From positions 2,059 through 41,019 of the forward strand of contig MU616802.1 of assembly GCA_025201705.1 (NCBI GenBank): a DNA stretch of 38,961 bases. The letters run 5' to 3'. A program made the position numbers and the translations under genes. Positions 23,101 to 34,425 of this stretch are shown here, piece after piece. The stretch comes from Dissophora ornata. Taxonomy: Eukaryota > Mortierellomycota > Mortierellomycetes > Mortierellales > Mortierellaceae. The notes under the pieces are model-generated. The model had not been told where the DNA came from and made no database searches. It worked only from the letters and a program-made list of their open reading frames with translations. How positions within the stretch are numbered: the first letter of the stretch is position 1; each line of letters starts with the position of its first letter.

Positions 23101-25882
23101 CGCAGTCGTCCAATACTGGACCAATGGTCAGCTTTAGTGTGCTTCATTCGATGGAGCAGTACATCGAGATCGAATCCCACAAAGTTGTGTCCAACAACGA
23201 CATCCGGATCCGTGCTCCTCATATGAGCCAGCAGCAAGTTCAAAAGCGAGCGTTCAGAAATCTGCTTAACAATCTTGACTTTGCTCCTTCGGATAACATC
23301 GTCAAACATTGGAGGGAATGGAATGGTATCCAGTTTGCGGACATAGGTCTGCTTGGACACAATCTTCTTGTTCTTTTCCACAGGATCATCCAATCGGACT
23401 ATAGCGATAGCAGCAGAAGTGCAGTATACTTTAATAAGTACCGAACATGATTCATTTTTTCGAATAATACGCTATGCGCGCTTCGTCATGGAATTAGAAT
23501 CTTACCTTCATGGTACACAGATGTACTCACAGCAACAACTTCGTTCGATTTGTCTTTGGGGTTTTGGACCGTTCTCAAACTGAGTGACATGACACACAAT
23601 GGTGGGGGAGGGAGATCGGGCGAATCTTTGAGAGGCTTAATGTCCTTTGCATCGCCCACAGTGAACTCGCTCTTGCACCAGGACACCTTGATATATAAAA
23701 AGAAATGCGCTGTAAATAACCGTGAATCTCCTGGATATCTGACAGAAATAACGGTTGCAAACCTTACCTTTGTGTTATTCATCTTTGCTTGCTCAATCTC
23801 CAGCCAACATGGTCCCATCAAATTGCGCTTGACAATAAAGTGCTCCAGCGCACTTGTGTTTGCGCCAAACACATGACTGAATGTCTCGCCTTTCAAATCC
23901 GTTGGCAGACTGGGCACTAGAATAAAACATGATGGTTAAGAAAAGGGTACTATTAGTCGGCAGCGCAATGTCGTCGCAGGATTATCTAGCGTAGTGGTTT
24001 TTTCAGGTCACTTACGAGAGTACTTGTAGACTACTTTGAGATATTCCGCTGAGGTAGGGATCCCTGGTAGATCGAATGCGTATTTCCTCTCCACTGGTTT
24101 TGAGAGCCATGAAGAGATTTTATGCGCCTGACGAATACTATCGAACTCGGTGTAGACATCTGTCATATCGACCTCGACGTCCGTTTCCTTCCCTTGCTTG
24201 TCCACTCTTTTGGCACGAGGCAGAACATATAGGTTGCGCTCCATGTTTTGAACTGCGACACAGCAACTGATGTAGGTGTTTGTTGCTCTTTGCAGGACCT
24301 AAAGATTGATGGGATAGGTTAGCTTGCCGTAACGTCTCAAAACAAGTCGCGTTTGCCATTAGCAGTTGACCATCGAATCGTAATTACCTTTCCAAACAGG
24401 TAAACAACACCTCGAACTTCGCATGCATCGATCCAGTACATCCTCATAACGCCATCCTCCTCCTTGATGTTCGCCTCCTGAATGTCAATCACGCTATCGG
24501 CCTCCGTCTTCGCCTCCGTGTAAGTTTGATTGAGGTTGTTATCGACAGTCATCCAATTCTGGCGATTTTCGCTTTCGGACTGCTTGACGACCGTTGCCTT
24601 CTCTTTACTACTCGTGTCATTCGCTAGTTTCATGGGGGCCTTGGAGTCCTTGGCAGTGATACCTTTTACTGCCAGTGGTGCAGAATCATCGTCCACCAGA
24701 AATGGGTTGTATTCGTGCTCCTGTTTAATTTCTTTCTTCACAATCTCTGGTGGAGGTGAGTCCTCAACAACGCCGTAGTCATCAAAGTTATCGTCCTGAT
24801 CAAACGAATCGAATTCGGAGGCAAGGTTGCGTGGAATATCATCAAACTCCTCGTCCTTGATCTTTAGGGGTCCCATTTTCGAGATGAGAGCACGCTATTC
24901 AATCCGATTGGGGAAGCAAAAAAAAAAAAAAAAAGTCAGATGTGGACAGATGTGGGTTGAATTTTTCATACCGGCGATGTGTCCAGCAAGACATCAACAT
25001 ACAGTAGGCGTGTGAATGACGGCTTTTTTAGTAGGCAGAAGTGACTTTTTGGTAGGGGTGGTATTGACTGACTCATCCATGTCCTGAAGGAGTGAAGCCA
25101 GAAATCCGTCGTCGCCAGTGGATTGCTTGGTCTATGATAGGTAAGCTTATATTAGCTAACGCTGAAAGAGGTGTAATGTGTAATGTTGTCCTTTACAGAT
25201 TGATGATCTAAGTATTACCACCGAGGGCTTTACTGCCTTAGGCCGTGACTCAGCTCTCATGAATGCGTCCATGATATTCTCCTTGGACTTGGGTTTTGGA
25301 GCGTCCTTGTGAGCGTTCTTCCCTTTGCCATTCTTCTTGGATCCTAAAGTTGAGCATACCATGAAAAATATGAGAAGCCGCGACACCTACTGGATCTATA
25401 CGCATGGAGATCATTTTGAAGAATTTCGTGGACAGCGCACCTTTAGTTGGGATCTCTCCATCCGAATATTCATCCGAGTAACGCTCTCTCTCGTCGTCGT
25501 CGTCGTCATCGTAGACGTAGCCTCTGCCGTCATCATCCTCGACAAAGTCGTCGTGGTCCTGGCGCAATCTTTTGTTCAGTCTATCATCATCAATCTCGTC
25601 GTACAGAGCCTCGGGTTCATCGACCTACAGTTATGAATAGCAGACAAATGAGTATCCGAGGTAGAGCAGCGCTCATGTATGGCCATTCCCTACGCTTTCC
25701 CAAATGTGCAGGCTGGATTGTTGATGCAATCAGGCTGGATTGTTGATGCAATCAGGCTGTATTACCTCGTATTGATGAATGCGAGACACGCCTGAATCTC
25801 TGGCAGCCCTTGCAGCTTTGAGCTGGGCGATGGCCGAGTTGCCTGCGCGATCCGTTGCCCTGCGTTTGGCCCTTCCGCTCAT
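20120..25882 (-). CDS. POL1: DNA polymerase alpha catalytic subunit (primase-associated replicative polymerase), 16 exons, 1447 aa
   Basis: Exons: 25882-25766, 25624-25441, 25343-25219, 25131-25003, 24894-24388, 24298-24016, 23916-23768, 23686-23506, 23398-23092, 23002-22021, 21931-21648, 21564-21426, 21350-21131, 21042-20768, 20684-20460, 20356-20120. They sum to 4344 nt in one frame (1447 aa; human 1462, yeast 1468). Pol alpha extends primase RNA primers with a short DNA stretch. In order: basic N-terminus ([14 protein letters not shown]), acidic [17 protein letters not shown], a catalytic-subunit tail with [30 protein letters not shown] with [11 protein letters not shown], the inactive exonuclease-like [20 protein letters not shown], polymerase motif [10 protein letters not shown] (about 861), motif [13 protein letters not shown] (about 941), motif C YGDTDSIM (991-998), and two C-terminal zinc modules (CRSC..CPNC and CDDQGC..C..C). 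It ends with the subunit-B binding helix region. An ACGCGT site 53 bp upstream suggests G1/S control. Confidence 0.98.
25709..25759. repeat. 22-bp tandem repeat (about 2.3 copies) in Pol alpha intron 1
   Basis: CAGGCTGGATTGTTGATGCAAT occurs at 25709-25730 and, identically, at 25731-25752, with a third start (CAGGCTG) at 25753-25759. It fills nearly half of intron 1 (25625-25765) and ends just before the donor at 25765, so copy-number change would alter intron length only. Confidence 0.9.
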
Positions 25883-26457
25883 GTCGTGTCAAGATGAGGG
25901 TGATGATAGAGAATTGTTGAGCAAAAAGAGGACAACGCGTTCAAATATTGGCAGTGAACGACCGTGGCGTAAACAAAAACAAATCGAACCGCGTCTTTTT
26001 TAATTTATGGACTGCTCTGCCTCCACCGTTTGCCAGAAGAGGTTGCAGGTTACAAAAAAAAGGGGGAGGTTCACCGCTCTTCAGCTTGAAAGTCAGCAGA
26101 AAGGAAAGGGTGCATGCGGGTGCAAAATTGTAGAGTATGGGATCTACAGAGGGGGAAGCACGGATCCAGAGGCTTGGGGCGTGCAAAGGCGAGGGTAGTG
26201 GCCGTGCAATTGAAAGAGCAACCGCCTTTTGTGGCCATGCATTTAAAGAGAGCTCAACGGTGGCGGTCAATTAGAGAGGGCTGAAGATCAATGATGGCTC
26301 GAGCCTTTGATGCGCTGGCAGTTCGTTGCTCAATCTCTTTCTTCCTCACAGGAAATCGAGCCAAGACGGCATCCACGCTCTGTTCTGTCCCCCATTGTCC
26401 CGTCAGAATACTTCTCCAGGGAAGTTTATCTCCTGCTCACATCATCATCTCTGAGCC
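25883..26457. other. Divergent promoter region between Pol alpha and the glycosyltransferase gene
   Basis: These 575 bases separate two start codons on opposite strands. They hold one ACGCGT (25935-25940), T/A-rich segments near 25995-26005 and an A9 run near 26053. There is no convincing ORF; the frames present have no family motif. Confidence 0.6.
25935..25940. promoter_or_regulatory. ACGCGT, candidate MluI cell-cycle box (MCB)
   Basis: The palindromic hexamer ACGCGT lies 53 bp upstream of the Pol alpha ATG (25882). In yeasts, MBF (Mbp1-Swi6 or Res-Cdc10) binds ACGCGT and drives replication genes, including DNA polymerase alpha, at G1/S. There is only a single copy, so chance is possible; its position next to the classic target gene is what makes it credible. 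Function is inferred. Confidence 0.4.
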
Positions 26458-29400
26458 ATGGTAAGATGAACTTCTCCTCTTCACACACAATTAGATTCCC
26501 ATACAATATTCTATGTACCTGAAGTCCTCACACGATCATCCTCGTATATCCAACAATAGCAACGGCCACCCATGTACTCCGGGCGGGATGTGCCGACTCC
26601 TTACGTAAATCTCAGTCGCGGGCTCCGACTACTGTGTCTATGCCCAGCACTCTGGGGCGTCTATATCCATTTACAGCAAGCCAAGAGCATCCAAGACAGG
26701 GACGCCCGTGCGCTAATGATTATGAAGAGCTCCGCCCTCGATAATTATGTCGGCATCCTATGGGTGAGTAATGATCGACGTTTGACAAAGTCTGGAAGGA
26801 GCCCTAGGAGTTCGTGAAGACTAGGAGACGCAACCAGGAACTATTGGAACGGAAGATTCAACGCATTATTTTCTGCTGCCAGCCATTCAGCTTTTTAAGG
26901 AAAAGCCATTCAGCATCTACGTTATCGGCCTTGCGCGGATCAGATTCTGACGACAACAATTCTCTTTACTTATTTCAAATCTTGTGCAGTGCATGCTGGG
27001 CGGCCTTTGGAGTTTCTGGTTGACCAAAAATTTGAAGCGGCGATGGTTCATCCACTACGAGCCACGGCCGGCCATGATCCGACTCTTTACCCTCGCCACC
27101 ATCTTTTGGTTCTTTGTGGTTTCATTTGTGAGCTATTTTGGAGTGGATGAGCCGATCTGGCCATGGATGGCTATTTGTACAATTCTCGCTGTTGCTCAGA
27201 TCATCCAGACGATACACTTTCGTTTCCGAGGAATCCCTCGAGGCGTAGACCCCAAACTCGTCATTGTTCGGACGGTGTTGATCCCTGGAGGCATAGTGTC
27301 CTTTGTGACCATGATGATGTTGTTGTATCAGAATAATACCCGGCCCTCGTCCGCCGAGACCTTGGCCTCGACCGGTGCCACAGCTATCGCGTCTTTGAAC
27401 GCAGCAAAACAGATCATGGGGTCAGCACAAACTCAAGTTTTGATCCTAATCCTTACCTCATGGACACCCAAAGCATTTCAAAAGAGACAAGCTTTCCGAG
27501 AGACGACCCTTCGGCTTCTGCCACCAGCATCAGCCCAGTTTGCGTTCACTTACAAGTTCATTCTTGGAGAAGCACCGAGTACGCGAGCGAGAGAGACCAT
27601 GGGCTCCAAGATCAAGGAGGAGCAGGATCGGCATGATGATCTATTGATCCTGCCTGTCTCGGATACGTACGAGGACCTGAGCTTCAAGGTCTTTAGAGCT
27701 CTGGAATGGAGCAACAAGTTCAAGTTCGACTTTTTATGCAAGACGGACGACGACATATTCGTGCGCTGGGACGTGGTAGCCCGCGAGTTGATGGAGCTTG
27801 GACCGACACATTACTATTGGCGAGGGCTGGCATACTGGTAAAGCTCTGCATCATATCCTAAAGGCTGAATGGTCAGATGGTAAAAAAAAGTACTTGCCAT
27901 ATATTAACGCTACCATTGCATTCTCTAGGGATATTCCTCCAATCACGAACCCAGAAAACAAAAACATCGAGCACCATTTCAAACTTGAAGTATTCCCGCC
28001 ATTCGTCGCAGGATCGCTCTACATTTTCTCCAGGGACGTCGTCACACTCCTGACGTACCCAGGACCCCGTCTCTTCACCAAGAATGAGGATCAGAATATC
28101 GGCATCTGGTTGCACTCGTATAACATCAAGCCGATCCACGACAAGCGCATTCAGCAGTGGGATGTGTGTGAAGACGACATGATTGCAAAGCATTTCAGCG
28201 ACGCATTCACACCAGCAGAATCGATGCACGATATGTACAACAATTTGATGAAAGGCCGAGCGATGTGCCATGGCTTCCGGCAAGTCTATTGCGCAGCGTG
28301 TTATTCATGTATTGGTCGGAGCAATCACTGGAAGGACTGGGGCGTCGCCTGTGACAGTGTCAAAGGAATCACCAACATTAACAAGCATGGACTGTACCAG
28401 GGATCGGCTTCGGTCGATATTAAAGATTCTATGCCAACCTTAAACAAGAAGGATGAATGGATCCTGCCCGGTCTCTTGACCGACGCCAGCAGCGTCTACT
28501 CTGACTCAGAAGACTGGGCCAGGCTGCACTGGGCGATTTGGACTACAGATCCAGCTACAACATGGCAACTTCGACATTTCCAAGCAATCGAAACACTCTT
28601 TGTACACAACCCCAATGCGGTCCTGATCATTATGTCGAATACCCTGCCCGCGGATTTTTTTGCGGACTATAGCCGACAGGGCTATCAGATCCACATTCTC
28701 TCCTTCTCAAAAGAGCTACTCCTGAAGCGCAAATGGTTCTTTAGCCCCAACACCGAGGACTGGCTCCAGCGGTGGGACGAGTGGGAGAAGGCCGGCAAGT
28801 TCTTCCCAGTGCATCTTGCAGATTATCTGCGGTTAGTGGCTCTATACAAGTATGGAGGCCTGTACATGGACATGGATGCACTCTGGGTCCGTGCACCCGG
28901 TGATGGGATGACAGAGTTTATTGGCGCAGACATGTCGGACACTGACTCGGATCGCGTCTGGACTCTGGACGACAAGAACACGTATCTGGCCAACGGCGTC
29001 ATGCGTTTCCAGCGAGGGCGATCCATGTTCAGACAGATCGCCGACAGCTACTTCACTGTCACCAATTATGACCCGGAATGCTTCAATTGCGGTGGACCCA
29101 AGGCCTTCACAACGTATGTGAAGGCACACCGCACAGCACTTGAGAACAACGGTTTAAAGATCTTGCCCCGCGAGGCTCTCTACCCATACAACTGGAAGGA
29201 GATCGATGCTGCGATTCGGCCGTCCAAGGATGCGGAGGAGGAGATACAAAGAGTGGAGCAACATGGGATCGGGTTGCATCTCTACGGCAAAGTCACGAGC
29301 AAGAAATCCATCGAGGAAGGCAGTGTTGTTGCGGCTGCACTCAAGATCTGGAGCTTGGATATCGCCACAAGTTCCTCGTCCCCGCCGAAATTACAGGGAC

Positions 29401-29831
29401 CTGCGACTATGTACTACCCTGTCGCACCTTCCTCTTCCTCATCTCCTTCGTCACCTACAAGGGGCTCGCTGCTCGAGAAGGAGCCTGGCGCATTCCGTGG
29501 AATCGATGCGGTCTTTGTCAGGGGTGTCCACCGACCTTTCACCGCCTCAGTACCACTCGCCACTAAACCGGCTGTGGTTGTAATCGTCGTTCAAGAGGGC
29601 TACATTGCTATGGATACTTCCGCGGCTGGCACTCGGAGGGTCGAGATGGATCTGGGAGAGAACGTGACGATGGCGCAATTGAATCTGGCTCTTTCGAGGA
29701 TACGATACCTACCCCCACTTGTGGACTCACACAGTTGGGATGGTTCGGATAAAGTCACGATCCAAGTGTCCTTTGGGGAGATGCAACGTGAGCTGCTAAT
29801 TCCAGTTGTCCGGAAAGTGGTCAAGGCATGA
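26458..29831 (+). CDS. Multi-pass membrane protein with fused GT31-like and GT32-like glycosyltransferase domains
   Basis: Exons: 26458-26460 (tentative, ATG only), 26560-26763, 26990-27837, 27929-29831; about 985 aa. If the tiny first exon is wrong, the start is ATG 26572. The N-terminus has about five hydrophobic segments (GLRLLCLCPALWGVYI; NYVGILWCMLGGLWSFWL; MIRLFTLATIFWFFVVSFV; IWPWMAICTILAVAQII; VRTVLIPGGIVSFVTMMMLL), unlike the single anchor of ordinary GT31 enzymes. The GT31 (beta-1,3-galactosyltransferase-like) domain shows KTDDDIFVRWD (Asp triad 322-324), HYYWRGLAYWDIPPI across intron 27838-27928, VAGSLYIFSRDVV and EDQNIGIWL. A Cys-rich linker (VYCAACYSCIGRSNHWKDW) leads to a GT32-type domain with HLADYLRLVALYKYGGLYMDMD (DXD at 666-668) and LANGVMRFQRG. 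The last 130 or so residues resemble a beta-sandwich/cadherin-like repeat. Probably a Golgi enzyme acting on fungal glycans; substrates unknown. Confidence 0.9.
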
Positions 29832-30325
29832 GGCAAAAACAAATAACGCTTGAAAAAAAAAAATTAGACACTGCGGCTATTTTTATGCTCTTCGAATATT
29901 TCGTAATACAGGCGTGCATATGCGAATCCATTTTTATTTTGTAGTCTGAAAAAATAGATTGCCCTACAAGGGTGCTTGTCGCCTATTGAATCTGACTGAA
30001 TTGCAAACAGCCACAGACTGGGAAAAGAAATGCCGCAGGTGCCGATGATGCACGAGATGTCTTTACTCGAACTGCGTTGCTGGCTGGACTAATACACAAT
30101 TATAGGCTCTATTGTACAAAGGTGCAAGGCAAGGAAGAAGATGAAGAGGAGGGTGGACTATACAGAGCGAGAGGGGGGCACGATACTAAAACAATGAAAG
30201 GAAAAACTTTTTGTAGAAGAAAAGCAATCCAAAGGTAGATACCAAATAGAAGCCAAGACAGAGATAGAAAACCGAAATATAGAAAAAGAGACAACGACAA
30301 CAAGCCCTCATAAACAACCAGCGAT
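29832..30325. other. Convergent 3' flanks of the glycosyltransferase and inositol kinase genes
   Basis: Nearly 500 bases between two stop codons on opposite strands. A-rich runs (A9 near 29854), a TTTTTATTTTG run (29931-29941) and AATACA are compatible with 3' UTR and polyadenylation signals. I see no gene. Confidence 0.6.
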
Positions 30326-33300
30326 CTACTCCCAAACATCCGCCCATAGTTCCTCCTCTTCTTTCAACCATCCCTCCGACACAGCCTCATCGCCGCCGTT
30401 TTGATCCCAAATGTTGCGGAAAATCATCGTCAGGTTCTTGAGGCCTAGCAAATATCCCTTGTCCGGCTCGGTAGGATGCATCGGTGGGTATGGCGGCATG
30501 AAATCTTCGTCGTAGATGCCAGGGGTACAGTGGGCGAAATCAATGACCTTCAGATCTATTCGCGATCGATCCTGATACCTGTTGAGGCGATTTTGATACT
30601 GTTGGCGAGCAAGATCCTCGGGCTGCCCCTCCGCTCTATTTGACGATGTACCTTCCTGATCCTGTTGATCGGACGTCCTTGTCGACGGAAGCGCATCGCC
30701 ATTGGGCGAATGTAATTCATTGCTGTTGTTCGCAGCGCCATTGTGGGTCTGCAGTGCTGCAGACCCACTGTCGCCGTCGTAATAGATCAACAGGCTGCTC
30801 GCGTAAAAGCGGTATCCATTCAGGCTCTTGATGATCTTGGCAAGGTCCATCAATTTTCGCTGCAGAATCGGTATATGGCTCAAAACGACCTCGGATCCAT
30901 TGAATAAAAATTCTCGTAGAGTGAGCGGCAGAGTTTCCTTGGTGAGTTTCCGGCCGTAGTACTTATTTTGGAACAAGAAGCGCCCGGTTGTAGTATTGTA
31001 AACCTAGCCACGATACAGTGCAGGAATAGTAAGAAACCATGGATATAATATATCGAGTTCAAATATATGCTGCAATCGAGCATTACCTGCATCCCGCATA
31101 CTCTGATGCCGGTCTCGTAGCTAGTCGTCTTTTGACACTTGCGCATCTGGCTTTTCATCTTCTTTTCTGAAGCCCAGATACCGTACTGACGAGTGCCCAT
31201 CTTGATGTCGAGAATGCATGGAGCCTTGAGGCCGTCCGTTAGATCCTCCAAGAGAATATATTTCCCAGGAACCGTGTCAGAAGGCAGCATACCACGCTTA
31301 GGCTGATCCATCTCGCCATCAGTGGGCGCTGCTCCGTCATGCTGCGCCTGCCTCTCGAGATCAACATGATCCTTGTAAAGGTGCGGTGCACAATCGGATC
31401 GAAGGCTGGGCCGGCCACGACCAGAGCTATCCAAGATCCACTCGTTACGGCCAATTGGGATAGCTGCATTCTGATCTGCTGTCTGTGAAGGCCCTTTTTC
31501 GTTATTTTGCATGGTTGGGCCATTGCGCGCATGCAATGACTGGGCGTCGAGCATGGTTTCAGGGAGTTCTAAGTCATCCATCTGGAACAAGCCGTTGTTT
31601 CCGTTCGAGTCCATATCCTTAGCCGCAGATTCTTCCTCGCGCCTGAATCTCCGAGGAGTAGGTTGATCTAATGCGCGCTCTGAGGCTGACTGTTGGTCAA
31701 TGATGTCGTTAATGTTGCTTTCCGATCCATTAGAGAAGCGAGGTGAAGACATCTCCCTTCTCTTGTGCTCCTCGCGCGAAGTCATTGCCAAGTTCAGGTT
31801 GGAGAGAGAGTGCCGGCGAGGCACCTGTTTGACAAAGTCTTGGCAGTTTTCGTCGGGCGAGTCGTGGGAGCGAGAGCACATTTCACTTCGCTCTTTTGAA
31901 GATGAAAACCCAAAGTGCTGTCGAAACGCTCTTGCGCGCGCCCTCAATGAATGGGGAGAAAGTACCTCCCGCAAGACCTTTTCTTTCAGTGCTAGGTTGA
32001 TTCTTGTCAAGCCCCGGACCTTTGTAAGGCTCGCGGGACTAGACATAGAGGAGGCCATAGGAAGACTTGTATGTGTAGGGACAGAGGACGATCCGTGGAA
32101 AGGGCCAAGGTACCGATCTCGCCCGTTGCCAGGTCGACTATCCAATGATCGGCCTTCCTCCACAATATCGACCGTCGATCCAGGGAACATTCCAGGTGTT
32201 GACGGCCACTTCCAAGATTTCTTCATCTTTTCCAGCATCGCATCTGTAACGATGTGTCGGTTCTTTTCCAACACTACTTCAGGCACGAGCTCACCAGGGC
32301 GATCTCCATTCTCTGGGTCAGGAAGCTGACGATAAGTCACGTTCAACACACCCAAGTAGGCTGGAATGAATGGCAATACCTCTGGATGGCGTGCTTCCAG
32401 ATACTCGTAAAACACCTGTTCGTTCTCGGAGACAGGTTTGCAGATGGCCTTGTTGGAGAAGCGCAAGAAGGAAGCATGACCGCCCACCTGATTGGTGAAA
32501 GGCACCAGAGGCAATGCAGGTGAATCTGAGTTATAGGCGCTCGTCTCCCCTCCAAAGTCCTCGTCTGCAGAATGCCAGGAGTCGTCACAATCGTCGTTGT
32601 CAATATCGTCCTCTACGTCTGCGTCGTTATCATCACTGGTGTCATCATGATCAACAGTTGAGGTCGTGCCATTAAATCCGTCGAGATTGGCGTCTGCCAG
32701 ATTCTTTTCAAGAGTCTCCTGATTGTCGGAAGGCGCCCAGAATGAATGATGGATCTGCGCGGATAGCACGGAAGGTGACTGAACACGGGGACTGGTGGGG
32801 ACATAGATCTTTTTTCCGGATGATTCGACCGTGGGCAGCTGGGAAGAAAAGGAAGGCGACGACTTATTGAATGCATTCCTAGCCCGGAAGGTCGGTGATA
32901 GCACTTCTTTGCGAGAGGAGGATGAGTTGCCGGCACTGTTAACAATGATGTTGTTGCTGTTGCTGCTTGCGGCCAGTGTGTTGGCGGCCAAAAGTGCGCC
33001 CAGCGACTTTCTCTTGTTCAGGGCCGATAAGGGGGAGCGACCTGAGTCTTCCAGATCAGCTTCATCAGTACCTGACATAGTGTCTGGAGCAGAGTCGTCA
33101 GAGGAACAGATGGAGGTTCTTGGAGAATTCTGGCCGCTGGAGGTATACTGAAGAGTGGATGAAGAGACGATGTCGACGTTTGCGGGACTCGTGCCTTGAC
33201 CATGCTGAATATCTGTTTTGGGAGGTAATGGTGACATGGGTCCTGAGTAGAGCGAGGTTGGCGAAGCAGAGTAATAGGATGTCGGGCTGCTGGCGGCGTG

Positions 33301-33408
33301 CTGCAAGGACTGCACAGGTACCTGGACAGGCTGTGCGAGTGGATGCAGCGATAGCAAAGAGGACGAGGGAGAGGAGAGAGGGTGGCAGTCGGTTGGATGG
33401 GTAGACAT
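30326..33408 (-). CDS. KCS1: Inositol hexakisphosphate kinase (Kcs1/IP6K type), two exons, 999 aa
   Basis: Exons are 33408-31087 and 31003-30326, with intron 31004-31086 (GTAATG..CTAG) joining RVCGMQ to VYNTTTG in phase. The enzyme phosphorylates InsP6 to the pyrophosphate 5-InsP7, a phosphate and stress signal. Catalytic features of the inositol polyphosphate kinase family: PCILDIKMGTRQYG (about 730-743, the PxxxDxKxG signature), ASEKKMKSQMRKCQKTTS, GIRVCGMQVYN, SSLLIYYDG (843-851) and VIDFAHC (about 927-933, metal ligand Asp). About 700 residues of Ser/Pro/Asp-rich sequence precede the catalytic core, as in yeast Kcs1 (1050 aa); within it FTNQVGGHASFLRF begins the kinase N-lobe, separated from the rest of the core by a long insertion. 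A further insertion of roughly 75 residues separates SSLL from DFAH and contains a 26-bp DNA palindrome. The 5' leader is strongly CT-rich. Assignment to IP6K rather than IPMK rests on size and the SSLL motif. Confidence 0.93.
30743..30768. repeat. 26-bp inverted repeat (12-nt arms, 2-nt centre) inside the kinase gene
   Basis: GTGGGTCTGCAG, then TG, then CTGCAGACCCAC. The arms are perfect reverse complements. On the minus strand it codes for the SAALQTHN segment of the variable insertion between the catalytic SSLL and DFAH motifs. Confidence 0.9.
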
Positions 33409-33589
33409 GGTAGCGAAGTGCCGAGGTATGGGGGTTCTTTATTGTCGTATGATTCGTTCGTTACGGATGCAAGCACAAACTGCTGATCATTTGCAACAGC
33501 AATGAGCGATGGAGTAGGAGGGAGGAAGGTGTTTCTGATCCGAGGGGACAAAGGAGAAGCGACGGACAAAACAAACTATGAGAGTCTGA

Positions 33590-33900
33590 TCCACGGATAC
33601 AATCCGAGCGTGGAAGAGACTACGAGAAAGAGAGACGGGGAAGGGGAATAAGGTTGGTGGCTCACTGCGGCCTCTCTTTCTCTGAGAGTGATGGGGAATA
33701 GCAAGGGGGAGGGGGGATCGCAGCAGGGATCCTTGAGGTGGAGGGAGAGGGGAGGGAGATGAAAGAGGACGATGGAAGTGGCGAATGAGGGATGGAAGAG
33801 GAGGGAATGGAAAGTAGAAATGAAATGGAAAAAGAAATGGAAATGAAGAGAGGAAGGAAAGAAAGAAAGAGAAAAAGGGAGAGACACTGTCTCTTTTAAA
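33590..33900. repeat. Long purine-rich strand (GA-rich), CT-rich leader of the kinase gene
   Basis: The plus strand is dominated by A and G for about 300 bases (AGAAAGAGAGACGGGGAAGG, later GGAAAGAAAGAAAGAGAAAAA), with few pyrimidines after 33715. On the kinase sense strand this is a polypyrimidine tract upstream of the start codon. Confidence 0.8.
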
Positions 33901-34349
33901 TCAATGCACCCAATGACGACGTGGCCACCAAACGAGGATATGCTCAATGCACTCTGCGATAACAATCCGCCGAGGACAGCCACCGCCACCCAGGAACAGC
34001 GATCCTGTGCGGCTCCCATGGATGGTGCAGCAACGGTGCGACGCATCTGGGGGCGGGGCCATCTCCACTTCCACAGCTGCTCCTCTTGTGATCGCTGCCG
34101 GAGGGACAGCCCGGGCCCCGTCGCCGTCGTTGTTCAATGCTAAAGAGCGTTTTATTTTTTTTGGAAATGGCTCTGTCACACGCACTGTCCTGACATCAGT
34201 CACTGTCATCCCATATGCCCACGGCATTCAATGATTACACACATCAAATGAAAGAGATAAACTTGCTCAGTGCTCTTCTGTGTGTTCGTAGGTAATGAAT
34301 GCAAGACAGTAGTGATGGGATCATGGTTCCCTTGCAAACAAACAACAAT

Positions 34350-34425
34350 ACAACAATACACACATGCGCGCACGCACACATTCACAAACACAACAAACAC
34401 ACACACAACAAACATAAACACATCC
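34350..34425. repeat. CA-rich low-complexity segment
   Basis: Interrupted CA and ACAA runs (CACACATGCGCGCACGCACA, AACACACACACAACAAACA) give an imperfect microsatellite in noncoding DNA. Confidence 0.8.

Noticed and set aside
27798..27930. Two separate glycosyltransferase genes overlapping near 27,800
   Set aside because: A 91-nt intron (27838-27928) joins the two frames exactly within the conserved LAYWDIPPITNPENK block, so it is one gene.
33576..34046. A 156-codon minus-strand frame rich in Phe, His, Leu and Ser
   Set aside because: It is produced by the polypyrimidine leader; the composition is that of a CT-rich tract and there is no motif.
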